Positions 1 through 5,551 of a stretch of DNA of 6,940 nt are shown here, in pieces; the first letter of the stretch is position 1; each line of letters starts with the position of its first letter. The translations under genes were made by a program, and so were the position numbers. The stretch lies in NCBI GenBank assembly GCA_900754385.1, contig CAAECP010000102.1, forward strand, positions 1 to 6,940. Reading direction: 5' to 3'. This stretch comes from an uncultured Collinsella sp. Its GTDB lineage: Bacteria; Actinomycetota; Coriobacteriia; Coriobacteriales; Coriobacteriaceae. A model generated the notes under the pieces. The model did no database searches. It was not told the origin of the DNA and saw only the letters and a program-made list of their open reading frames with translations.

Positions 1-975
1 CCGGCGCTGTCTCCGCAGGATGCCCTGGCCGCCGCCATCGCGGGCAACGCGTATGCCGCGCCGACGGAGATGCCGGCGGGTGCCGTGCATGCCGACGAGA
101 TTGATCGCACCTACGGTCCGCTCACCTGTAAGGCGCTGCCGGCACTCATGGAGTGGCTGGCCCTGCGCTCCGACTTGGATTCCCTGGCCGGCGAGACGCA
201 TGCCATCACCATGATGACCATCCACTCCGCCAAGGGCCTGGAGTTCCCGGCGGTGTTCGTGGCCGGCATGGAGGAGGGCATCTTCCCGCACGTGCACGAC
301 TTTGGCGGCAGCGATGACCCGGGCAAGCTCGAGGAGGAGCGTCGCCTGGCCTACGTTGCCATCACGCGTGCCCGTAAGCGCCTGTTCCTGACCTATGCGG
401 CAACGCGTCGCACTTACGGCTCGACCTCTGCCAACCCGCGCTCGCGCTTCCTCAATGAGATTCCGTTTGAGGATATCGAATTTAGCGGTATCGGTTCTGC
501 CGGTTTTGAGGGCACGGGCTGGGAGAAGCGCGGCGACCGTCACGGCACGTTTGGCTCGGGTATGGGCTCGGACATGTATGGCGGCAAGGTGTTTGGCTCG
601 CATACGCGCTCGACTGGCGGCTTCGGATCGCGCAGCGGATCGAGCTTCGATGACTTCTTTGGCGGCAGCACTTATGGCACCGAGCGCCATCGTGGGGTTT
701 CGCCCGACGCCGGCCGTGTTGCCTCGACCTTTGGCTCGGGCGCGCCGCGAGCCAAAAAGCCGTCATCCAAGGTATCCCCGACGGTGGAGCGCAAGGTCGA
801 TCGTGCCAGCGCATCGCAGGACTTTGCCGCGGGCGATACCGTGAGCCACAAGACCTTTGGTACGGGCACCGTGATCTCGGTCGCCGGAGACATGATCGAG
901 GTCCAATTCGAAAAGACCGGCCAGACCAAAAAGCTGATGAAGGGCTTTGCTCCGATTGTCAAGCTGAATGCCTAA
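1..975 (+). CDS. pcrA: UvrD/PcrA-type ATP-dependent DNA helicase, C-terminal part (5' end outside window)
   Basis: The frame is open from base 1 to a TAA at 973-975, giving 324 residues; no start lies in the window, so the N-terminal two thirds are missing. The protein is a superfamily 1A 3'-to-5' helicase that unwinds DNA during repair and removes RecA or stalled polymerase. Visible in the fragment are a motif V-like block TIHSAKGLEF (residues 73-82), followed by GMEEGIFPH, and motif VI VAITRAR (119-125) with its ATP-contacting arginine. After the helicase core comes a Gly/Ser/Phe-rich linker of about 110 residues (163-273) with four FGS repeats. The last 50 residues (GDTVSHKTFGTGTV onward) match the C-terminal Tudor-like domain of PcrA, known to bind RNA polymerase. 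Family assignment is firm; pcrA rather than uvrD follows the Gram-positive context. Transcription probably ends in the hairpins at 990-1247. Confidence 0.93.
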   Translation, partial: PALSPQDALAAAIAGNAYAAPTEMPAGAVHADEIDRTYGPLTCKALPALMEWLALRSDLDSLAGETHAITMMTIHSAKGLEFPAVFVAGMEEGIFPHVHDFGGSDDPGKLEEERRLAYVAITRARKRLFLTYAATRRTYGSTSANPRSRFLNEIPFEDIEFSGIGSAGFEGTGWEKRGDRHGTFGSGMGSDMYGGKVFGSHTRSTGGFGSRSGSSFDDFFGGSTYGTERHRGVSPDAGRVASTFGSGAPRAKKPSSKVSPTVERKVDRASASQDFAAGDTVSHKTFGTGTVISVAGDMIEVQFEKTGQTKKLMKGFAPIVKLNA

Positions 976-989
976 CTGCGAGGCTGACC

Positions 990-1104
990 GGGCGCGCCGG
1001 GGGCTTTGGTCGCCTGCTCGGACAGTCCTGCTCGCACGGAGAGCACATTAAGTGCTCTCCGGCTCGTGCGGAACTCGCGATCGACCAAAGCCCCCGGCGC
1101 GCCC
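990..1104. repeat. 115-nt inverted repeat with 23-bp perfect arms
   Basis: Bases 990-1012 are the exact reverse complement of 1082-1104 (23 bp, arms rich in G and C, containing GGGGGCTTTGGTCG). Inside lies a second hairpin, GGAGAGCAC (1038-1046) with GTGCTCTCC (1052-1060) and loop ATTAA. CGCACG (1033-1038) can alternatively pair with CGTGCG (1065-1070). An 8-bp direct repeat, CCTGCTCG, occurs at 1013 and 1027. The element starts 14 bp after the helicase stop codon. The right arm is followed only by a weak pyrimidine stretch (TCTTCCTT), so it is a poor classical terminator. It could be a MITE or REP-like element, or a long hairpin shielding the mRNA 3' end. The stretch 1105-1200 after it holds nothing I can assign. 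Confidence 0.75.
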
Positions 1105-1200
1105 TCTTCCTTGTGGCGTTTTGGCCCGCAGCTTGCGAACGTCGCTTTGCTCGTCCGCTTTTTGATCTGGAGAGCCGGGTGAGCTGATAAATAGATATGG

Positions 1201-1247
1201 CAAGGGGCTCTCCCGTACATGGACGGAGGAGCCCCTTGTTTCGTTTT
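1201..1247. terminator. Hairpin terminator between converging helicase and manA
   Basis: CAAGGGGCTC (1201-1210) pairs perfectly with GAGCCCCTTG (1229-1238), and the stem continues inward as TCC(C)GT/ACGGA with one bulged base. On the + strand it is followed by a T-rich tract (TTTCGTTTT, about 1239-1247), so it should stop transcription coming from the helicase gene. Read on the - strand it lies about 25 nt after the manA stop codon, but the tract that follows is only weakly U-rich (ATATCTATTT). It may therefore serve both convergent units, more strongly on the + strand. Confidence 0.7.
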
Positions 1248-1262
1248 GGTTGTTGTTGCGAC

Positions 1263-2195
1263 CTAGAGGTGGCTGACGATCAGTTCCATCTTGCCTTCGA
1301 GGTCGATGGAGCTGACGGTGCTTGGGGCCAGCAGGTGGCTTCCCTTGTGGACGGGGTCGCCGCAGACGGTGCCTTCGCCGTCGATGACCGACAGGCACAT
1401 GAAGGGCCAGCGCTGGTCGAGGGTCTTGTTGCCGTTAACGCGCACGCGATCGACGGTGTAGCAGGAGCTAGACTCGAGCTCGGTCACGCCGTCCACCTCG
1501 GGCGCGGTCACCGTGCCGTCGGTCGGAGCCTGAGCATCAAAGTTTATGCAGTCGAGGCTCTGCTCAATGTGCAGTGGACGCAGTTTGCCGTCGGTGCCGG
1601 GGCGGTCGTAGTCGTACAGGCGATATGTCACGTCGCTCGACTGCTGCGTCTCCAAAATGAGCGTGCCGGTCTTGATGGCGTGCACGGTACCGGAATCGAT
1701 CTGGAAAAAGTCGCCCTTGTGGATCGGCAGTACATTGAGCATATCGTCCCAACGGCCGTCCTTGATCATCTGTGCGGCCTCGGTGCGGTCTTTAGCACGC
1801 TGGCCGACGATGATCGTGGCACCGGGTTCGCAGTCCAGCACGTACCAGCACTCGGTTTTGCCCAGGCTGCCGTTCTCGTGCTTGGCGGCGTATTCGTCGT
1901 TGGGATGAATCTGGATCGAAAGGTCGTCCTTGGCGTCCAGAATCTTAATGAGCAGCGGGAACTCCTTGCCCTCGCAGTTGCCAAAGAGCTCGCGGTGCTC
2001 GGCCCACAGCCACGAAAGCGTGTGGCCGGCATACGGGCCCTCCGCAATCTGGCAGTCGCCGTTGGGGTGGGCCGAGATGGCCCAGCACTCACCGATGGGA
2101 CCCTCGGGAATGTCGTAACCAAATACGGTTTCGAGTTGACGGCCGCCCCAGATCTTCTCGTGGAAGATCGGCGTCAGTTTAATCAAATCGGACAT
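1263..2195 (-). CDS. manA: Mannose-6-phosphate isomerase, class I (type I PMI)
   Basis: This cytoplasmic zinc enzyme interconverts mannose-6-phosphate and fructose-6-phosphate, linking mannose use and GDP-mannose supply to glycolysis. From the ATG at 2195 it has 310 residues, the length of the short Gram-positive type I PMI. In numbering from the upstream ATG at 2201 (312 residues), the expected zinc ligands are Q97 and H99 (SIQIHPNDEY), E117 (KTECWYVL) and H174 (SGTVHAI). The family active-site arginine is R194 in TYRLYDYDR, and the N-terminal EKIWGG block is present. I prefer the 2195 start because GGGAG (2203-2207 on the - strand) lies 7 nt from it and only 1 nt from the ATG at 2201. The gene follows the GntR regulator on the same strand, 74 nt downstream, and may share its transcript. 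Family assignment is firm; the physiological sugar is inferred. Confidence 0.94.
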   Translation of the reverse strand: MSDLIKLTPIFHEKIWGGRQLETVFGYDIPEGPIGECWAISAHPNGDCQIAEGPYAGHTLSWLWAEHRELFGNCEGKEFPLLIKILDAKDDLSIQIHPNDEYAAKHENGSLGKTECWYVLDCEPGATIIVGQRAKDRTEAAQMIKDGRWDDMLNVLPIHKGDFFQIDSGTVHAIKTGTLILETQQSSDVTYRLYDYDRPGTDGKLRPLHIEQSLDCINFDAQAPTDGTVTAPEVDGVTELESSSCYTVDRVRVNGNKTLDQRWPFMCLSVIDGEGTVCGDPVHKGSHLLAPSTVSSIDLEGKMELIVSHL

Positions 2196-2202
2196 GTTCA
2201 TA

Positions 2203-2207
2203 CTCCC
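2203..2207 (-). promoter_or_regulatory. Ribosome binding site that decides the manA start
   Basis: On the - strand the order is GGGAG, T, ATG (2201), AAC, ATG (2195). The GGGAG is 7 nt from the second ATG and only 1 nt from the first. The downstream ATG is therefore the more likely initiator, giving a protein that begins MSDLIKL. Confidence 0.6.
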
Positions 2208-2217
2208 ATTGTGCTGC

Positions 2218-2255
2218 GCGGGCGCCGCGTAAAACTGCTCAAAACGAGCGCCCGC
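2218..2255 (-). other. Stem-loop between gntR and manA
   Basis: GCGGGCGC (2218-2225) is the exact reverse complement of GCGCCCGC (2248-2255), with a 22-nt loop. On the coding strand it sits after the gntR stop and 10 nt before the manA Shine-Dalgarno. No U-tract follows it, so it is not a standard intrinsic terminator. It could be a weak processing or translational element in a gntR-manA transcript, or chance in GC-rich DNA. Confidence 0.35.
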
Positions 2256-2269
2256 ATGACTACAAAAAC

Positions 2270-2989
2270 CTATGCCAACGTTACGTTGTGCAACTCAAAG
2301 CGGTCGCCAACGTTGCGCGACGTCGAATACTCAAAGGCGGCACCGCTGTCCAAAAAGCCAATCTGGGTGAGCTCGAGCAGGGGAGAGCCAGGTTTGGTGT
2401 CCAGACGCTCGGCTTCTTCCTCGGTTGCTGCCACGGCGCGAATGGTACGGTGGAAGCTCGAAATCTTCAGGCCGCATTGCTCGCGGATGAAGCGATAGAG
2501 CGATTCGTACAGGTCCTTCTTTTTAAGGCCCGGAATCAGCTCGAGGGGCATGTAGGTGTACTCGATAACGATGGGCTTCTCGTCGGCCTGACGCACGCGC
2601 ACGATGTGATAGGCAAAGTCATCCTCGGCAATTCCCAGCTGGGCTGCGATGTCCGCTGGTGGATTAACAATCGAGAAATCGTAGACCACCGAGGTTACCT
2701 TCTCCCCGCGATGCTCATACGAAAAGCCCTGGGCACGGTCGTTTTTGCCCTGGAAAAATGCCTGGCCGGGAAGCCCCACCGTGTCCTTAACGTAGGTACC
2801 CGATCCACGCCGGCTGGTAATAAGGCCTTCCTCGGTGATTTGTTCAATAGCTCGTTTGACGGTGATTTTTGAAACGCTATAGAGCTCGCAGAACTCAACG
2901 ACGGTAGGGAGCTTGTCGCCCGGTTTAAGAGCGCCATTCTCGATAGTGCGACGAATATCTGCAGCTATCGCCTCGTATTTTGGAATCAT
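2270..2989 (-). CDS. GntR-family (HutC subfamily) transcriptional regulator with UTRA domain
   Basis: A 239-residue DNA-binding regulator of the GntR/HutC type. Residues 4-67 form the winged helix, with the recognition helix around SVSKITVKRAIEQI (38-51) and the wing GLITSRRGSGTYV (55-67). Residues from about 85 to 235 are the UTRA ligand-binding domain, recognisable from EYTYMPLELIPGL (143-155), SPLLELTQIGF (202-212) and YSTSRNVGDRFEL (221-233). UTRA domains usually bind small sugar phosphates or amino-sugar phosphates. The start is well supported: AGGAGG lies 4 nt before the ATG. The gene is divergent from the ROK kinase and immediately upstream of manA, so control of hexose metabolism is the obvious inference. 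The ligand cannot be read from sequence, and the targets may include its own promoter. Confidence 0.93.
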   Translation of the reverse strand: MIPKYEAIAADIRRTIENGALKPGDKLPTVVEFCELYSVSKITVKRAIEQITEEGLITSRRGSGTYVKDTVGLPGQAFFQGKNDRAQGFSYEHRGEKVTSVVYDFSIVNPPADIAAQLGIAEDDFAYHIVRVRQADEKPIVIEYTYMPLELIPGLKKKDLYESLYRFIREQCGLKISSFHRTIRAVAATEEEAERLDTKPGSPLLELTQIGFLDSGAAFEYSTSRNVGDRFELHNVTLA

Positions 2990-3013
2990 GGAACCTCCTT
3001 TCCAACTTGATTG

Positions 3014-3019
3014 AGTATA
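3014..3019 (-). promoter_or_regulatory. Probable -10 box for gntR(-manA)
   Basis: On the - strand TATACT ends 24 nt before the gntR ATG, which would give a short leader containing the AGGAGG. No good -35 hexamer lies 16-18 nt upstream (best TAGGTG), as expected if an activator or repressor works here. Just upstream are GTTAAC (3032-3037) and two copies of AAGCAT (3025-3030 and 3042-3047, + strand), possible regulator half-sites. Confidence 0.4.
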
Positions 3020-3079
3020 AAAGAAAGCATAGTTAACACCTAAGCATCCCTATTTTATTATTAAAAAGTTCGAGAAAGA

Positions 3080-3085
3080 TATAAT
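3080..3085 (+). promoter_or_regulatory. Consensus -10 box TATAAT in AT-rich divergent region
   Basis: A perfect TATAAT lies within an AT-rich block (about 3001-3110) that contrasts sharply with the GC-rich genes on either side. The -35 position is only weakly matched (TTATTA-like). A second AT-rich hexamer, TATAAA, is at 3102-3107. If used, transcription would start near 3092 and run through the palindrome at 3109-3120 toward the ROK kinase, about 180 nt away. Confidence 0.4.
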
Positions 3086-3108
3086 TAAAAGCCGCTTTGC
3101 ATATAAAC

Positions 3109-3120
3109 TAGAGCGCTCTA
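3109..3120. promoter_or_regulatory. 12-nt perfect palindrome TAGAGCGCTCTA, LacI-type operator candidate
   Basis: TAGAGCGCTCTA is self-complementary over all 12 bases, with the central GAGCGCTC typical of LacI/GalR-family operators such as TGGGAGCGCTCCCA sites. It begins 24 nt after the TATAAT at 3080-3085, a position suited to blocking early transcription. The adjacent regulator is GntR-type, whose known sites usually look different, so the protein bound here may be encoded elsewhere. Confidence 0.45.
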
Positions 3121-3175
3121 AATGGATAGACATCTGAGTAATGTCGTGTTAGCGGTCATTCGCGTTTCCCCAGAT

Positions 3176-3216
3176 AAAACCTGCCAAAACAAACCTGTCC
3201 CTTTTTGGTAGGTTTT
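3176..3216. repeat. Hairpin repeat with GGGACAGGTT loop (- strand), upstream of the kinase gene
   Basis: Bases 3176-3189 pair with 3203-3216 over 14 positions with a single G-U wobble. The loop is 13 nt and on the - strand reads AGGGACAGGTTTG. A run of T follows the stem on the + strand and A's precede it, so it could also act as a weak bidirectional terminator. The loop core is shared with the hairpin at 4226-4256 after the kinase gene. No transposase gene is nearby. Confidence 0.6.
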
Positions 3217-3230
3217 TGCCTTGGGAGCGG

Positions 3231-3236
3231 TACCAT
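3231..3236 (+). promoter_or_regulatory. Possible -10 box TACCAT for the ROK kinase
   Basis: TACCATA occurs here, 34 nt before the kinase ATG, and again at 4347-4353, 38 nt before the ppaC ATG. The matching spacing and the TANNNT pattern suggest a promoter -10 element, but no convincing -35 is visible. This would place transcription start downstream of the hairpin at 3176-3216. Confidence 0.35.
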
Positions 3237-3270
3237 ACAGGCAATGTTTAAACGAGAAAGGTTGGCTCCC

Positions 3271-4224
3271 ATGGAACCTAAGCAGTACTACATCGGCATT
3301 GACGTCGGCGGCACTTCGGTTAAGGAGGGCCTGTTCGACGAAGACGGTAACCTGCTTGCCAAGGCCAGCGTGCCTACGCCTCCTATCGTTGACGCTGCGG
3401 GCTTTGCCGCGGTGACCGAGGCTATCGACCAGGTGGTCGCCAAGGCACAGATTCCGCGCGCTTTTGTGGCAGGCATTGGCCTGGCCGTTCCGTGCCCCAT
3501 TCCGGCGTCGGGCGATGCCAAGGTCAAGGCCAACATTGCCATTAACCTGCCCAAGCTGAGGATCGCCATTCAGGAGCACTGTCCCGACGCGGTCGTTAAG
3601 TACGAGAACGATGCCAACGCCGCTGCCATGGGCGAGGCCTGGCTCGGTTCTGCCAAGGGCGTGCAAAACGTGGTGATGGTCACCATCGGTACCGGCGTGG
3701 GCGGCGGCGTTATCGTCAACGGCGACGTGGTATCGGGCGTTGTGGGTGCTGGCGGCGAGATTGGCCACATGTGCCTGAACCCGGCTGAGGAGCGCACCTG
3801 CGGCTGCGGCGGCCATGGCCACCTGGAGCAGTATTCCAGCGCCACCGGCGTGGTGAGCAACTACCTTGCCGAGTGCGAGAAAGCGGGCGTCGAGCCCATC
3901 GAGCTCACCGGCCCCTCCGATTCCAAGGACGTGTTCCAGGCCTGCCGCGAGGGCGACAAGCTCGCGCTGGCCGCGGCCGATACCATGGCCGACTATCTCG
4001 GCCGCGCCCTGGCGCTTATTGCCAACGTGGTCGATCCCGAGATGTTCCTTATCGGCGGCGGCGCCTCCGCCTCGGCCGATGTCTACCTCGACAAGGCTCG
4101 CGAGTACTTCCAGCGCTACGCGCTTTCTGCCTCGCGCGAGACGCCCATTAAGGTCGCTTCGCTCGGAAACGACGCCGGCATCATCGGTGCCGCCTACGTA
4201 GCCCTGCGCGCCGCCGGCAAATAG
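3271..4224 (+). CDS. ROK-family sugar kinase (glucokinase-like)
   Basis: A 317-residue cytoplasmic kinase that should transfer phosphate from ATP to a hexose. The N-terminal phosphate-binding motif IGIDVGGTSVKEGLF occupies residues 8-22. The catalytic aspartate is D114 in ENDANAA, the second phosphate motif is TIGTGVGGG (138-146), and the sugar-binding block GAGGEIGHM (159-167) carries E163 and H166. E186 (LEQYSSATG) follows, and LIGGGAS (260-266) closes the ATP site. The ROK zinc motif CxCGxxGC appears as CGCGGHGH (177-184), with histidine in place of the third cysteine. The ATG at 3271 is chosen because GAAAGG lies 9 nt upstream and homology starts at once; a start at 3244 would add nine unneeded residues. 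It is divergent from gntR. Glucose is the default substrate, but mannose, fructose or an amino sugar cannot be excluded. Confidence 0.92.
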   Translation: MEPKQYYIGIDVGGTSVKEGLFDEDGNLLAKASVPTPPIVDAAGFAAVTEAIDQVVAKAQIPRAFVAGIGLAVPCPIPASGDAKVKANIAINLPKLRIAIQEHCPDAVVKYENDANAAAMGEAWLGSAKGVQNVVMVTIGTGVGGGVIVNGDVVSGVVGAGGEIGHMCLNPAEERTCGCGGHGHLEQYSSATGVVSNYLAECEKAGVEPIELTGPSDSKDVFQACREGDKLALAAADTMADYLGRALALIANVVDPEMFLIGGGASASADVYLDKAREYFQRYALSASRETPIKVASLGNDAGIIGAAYVALRAAGK

Positions 4225-4225
4225 C

Positions 4226-4298
4226 TGGTGCAAGGGGGGCAGGTTACTTTGCACCAACATGGTGCAAAAGGGGCAGCCTTGGCCCCCGGGCCTGCCCC
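4226..4298. repeat. Cluster of overlapping hairpins with GGGGCAGGTT loop, downstream of the kinase gene
   Basis: TGGTGCAA occurs at 4226-4233 and 4260-4267, and its complement TTGCACCA at 4249-4256. The middle copy can therefore pair with either flank. The first choice gives a 15-nt loop GGGGGGCAGGTTACT; the second gives a 9-bp stem (4248-4256 with 4260-4268) and a 3-nt loop. A third hairpin pairs GGGGCAG (4270-4276) with CTGCCCC (4292-4298). The cluster begins 2 nt after the kinase stop. It has no T-run on the + strand; on the - strand the last stem is followed by TTTT. It looks like a partial, degraded copy of a larger palindromic repeat. Confidence 0.6.
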
Positions 4299-4343
4299 AA
4301 AATATGCCGTGGCCCTTCCGTCTGCGAAGACTCGGCATCGGCG

Positions 4344-4352
4344 TGCTACCAT
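4344..4352 (+). promoter_or_regulatory. Probable extended -10 box for ppaC
   Basis: TGCTACCAT combines the TGN extension with TANNNT and ends 38 nt before the ppaC ATG. It shares TACCATA with the region before the kinase gene. No clear -35 is present, which is tolerated with an extended -10. This would put the hairpin cluster at 4226-4298 outside the ppaC transcript. Confidence 0.4.
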
Positions 4353-4390
4353 AGCTACGTCCAAGTACACATATCAAGTGGAGGATATCC

Positions 4391-5314
4391 ATGGCAAACG
4401 TTCTTGTCTTTGGTCACCAGAACCCCGATAACGACGCCATCATGAGTGCCGTCGTCCTGTCCCAGCTGCTCAACCAGGTTGAGTATGCCGGCAACACCTA
4501 CGAGGCTTGCGCTCTGGGCCAGCTTCCGGCCGAGTCCGCCAAGCTGCTCGCCGACGCCGGCATTGCCGAGCCCCGCGTGATCGAGTCCGTCGAGGCCGGT
4601 CAGCTCGTCGTCCTCACCGACCATAACGAGTCCGCCCAGTCTGTCGCCGGCCTTAAGGACGCCACGGTCTTTGGCGTTGTCGATCATCACCGCATCGGCG
4701 ACTTCGAGACCGCCGGCCCGCTGCACTACATCTGCCTGCCCTGGGGCTCCAGCTGCACCATCGTCACCAAGCTCGCCGGCGTGCTCGGCGTTGAGCTTTC
4801 CGACGTCCAGGCCAAGCTGCTGCTCTCGGCCATGATGACCGACACGCTTATGCTCAAGAGCCCCACCACCACCGATGTCGACCGCGCCGTTGCCGCCAAG
4901 CTCGGCGAGCAGGTGGGCGTCGACCCGGTCAAGTTTGGCATGGAGGTCTTCCTTACCCGTCCGTCCGGCTCCTTTACCGCAGCCGAGATGGTCGGTAACG
5001 ACATCAAGATGTTCGAGCCCGCCGGCAAGAAGCTGCTCATCGGCCAGTACGAGACTGTCGACAAGACCCGCGCACTCGGCATGATCGACGAGATCCGCGA
5101 GGCCATGCGCGCCTACGCCGCCGAGAAGGGTGCTGACGGCATCGTCCTGTGCATCACCGACATCATGGAGGAGGGCTCGCAGGTCCTGCTCGAGGGCGAG
5201 ACCGAGGCCGCTCAGAAGGGCCTGGGCATTGCCGACGAGCACGACGGCGTCTGGATGCCGGGCGTCCTCTCCCGTAAGAAGCAGGTCGCAGCCCCCATCA
5301 TGGCCGCCTGCTAG
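4391..5314 (+). CDS. ppaC: Manganese-dependent inorganic pyrophosphatase (family II, DHH)
   Basis: This cytosolic enzyme hydrolyses pyrophosphate to two phosphates, pulling forward DNA, RNA and protein synthesis. At 307 residues it matches the usual length of the two-domain family II enzyme without CBS inserts. Metal ligands are all visible: H9, D13 and D15 (GHQNPDNDAI), D77 (LTDHNE), H99 in the DHH motif (98-100) and D151 (MMTDTLM). The C-terminal domain carries the substrate-binding SRKKQ motif at 294-298. The start is clear: GGAGG at 4380-4384 lies 6 nt before the ATG, and the first methionine leads directly into the conserved strand. It appears to be a single-gene unit, with its own probable promoter at 4344-4352 and a strong terminator 20 nt after the stop. 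Confidence 0.97.
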   Translation: MANVLVFGHQNPDNDAIMSAVVLSQLLNQVEYAGNTYEACALGQLPAESAKLLADAGIAEPRVIESVEAGQLVVLTDHNESAQSVAGLKDATVFGVVDHHRIGDFETAGPLHYICLPWGSSCTIVTKLAGVLGVELSDVQAKLLLSAMMTDTLMLKSPTTTDVDRAVAAKLGEQVGVDPVKFGMEVFLTRPSGSFTAAEMVGNDIKMFEPAGKKLLIGQYETVDKTRALGMIDEIREAMRAYAAEKGADGIVLCITDIMEEGSQVLLEGETEAAQKGLGIADEHDGVWMPGVLSRKKQVAAPIMAAC

Positions 5315-5333
5315 GTTTAGTTGACCAAACGCC

Positions 5334-5373
5334 ACGACCGGATCGCGGACGCCCCGCGCTCCGGTCGTTTTTT
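5334..5373 (+). terminator. Rho-independent terminator of ppaC
   Basis: ACGACCGGA (5334-5342) pairs with TCCGGTCGT (5360-5368), extended inward by CGCGG/CCGCG (5344-5348 with 5354-5358) past one mismatch. Six T's run from 5368 to 5373. It lies 20 nt after the ppaC stop and is the strongest terminator in the window. Confidence 0.9.
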
Positions 5374-5511
5374 GTGCGCGGGACCGCGTCCTCTATTGGA
5401 CGGGCGTGCCCGTGCCGTTGAGCAAATAATGTTCAACCTGTGGTTCCGCTTTTCGGTCACGCCTGCGTGCTTGTCGTGCAGGGTAGGCTAGATGCAAGCG
5501 TAATACGTTAG

Positions 5512-5548
5512 AGCGCGGCGCCGCCACTTGGGCGGGCCGTGCTTTTTT
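5512..5548 (+). terminator. Intrinsic terminator just upstream of nhaA
   Basis: AGCGCGGC (5512-5519) pairs with GCCGTGCT (5536-5543) with one G-U pair. After a small bulge, CGCC (5522-5525) pairs with GGCG (5531-5534) around loop ACTTG. Six T's follow at 5543-5548. The structure ends 33 nt before the nhaA ATG, too close for an ordinary downstream promoter, so it probably lies inside the nhaA leader. Confidence 0.75.
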
Positions 5549-5551
5549 AAG

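Noticed and set aside
972..1220. 82-codon open frame on the - strand in the helicase-manA gap
   Set aside because: It runs across the long inverted repeat and into the terminator hairpin, starts inside the terminator loop and has no Shine-Dalgarno, so it reflects repeat sequence rather than a protein.
2218..2255. Stem-loop as a gntR terminator separating gntR from manA
   Set aside because: No U-tract follows on the - strand and the loop is 22 nt, so termination is not supported; recorded only as a weak structural feature.
1197..2498. 433-codon open frame on the + strand opposite manA and gntR
   Set aside because: It runs antisense to two genes with clear catalytic and DNA-binding motifs, spans their boundary, and its translation is Val/Ala/Leu-rich with no recognisable motif. 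Long antisense frames are expected from GC-rich codon bias.
3122..3211. 29-codon open frame upstream of the kinase, possible leader peptide
   Set aside because: No ribosome binding site, no run of a regulatory codon, and it ends inside the hairpin repeat.
3244..3270. Upstream ATG start for the kinase
   Set aside because: It lacks a well-placed Shine-Dalgarno, while the ATG at 3271 has GAAAGG 9 nt upstream and leads directly into the conserved IGIDVGGT block.
3118..4392. 424-codon open frame on the - strand opposite the kinase
   Set aside because: Its translation is Gly/His/Ala-rich with no motif, and it mirrors the ROK gene, whose reading frame is fully supported.
4355..5335. 326-codon open frame on the - strand opposite ppaC
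   Set aside because: It overlaps ppaC almost exactly and even covers the ppaC terminator stem; no start signal or family features.
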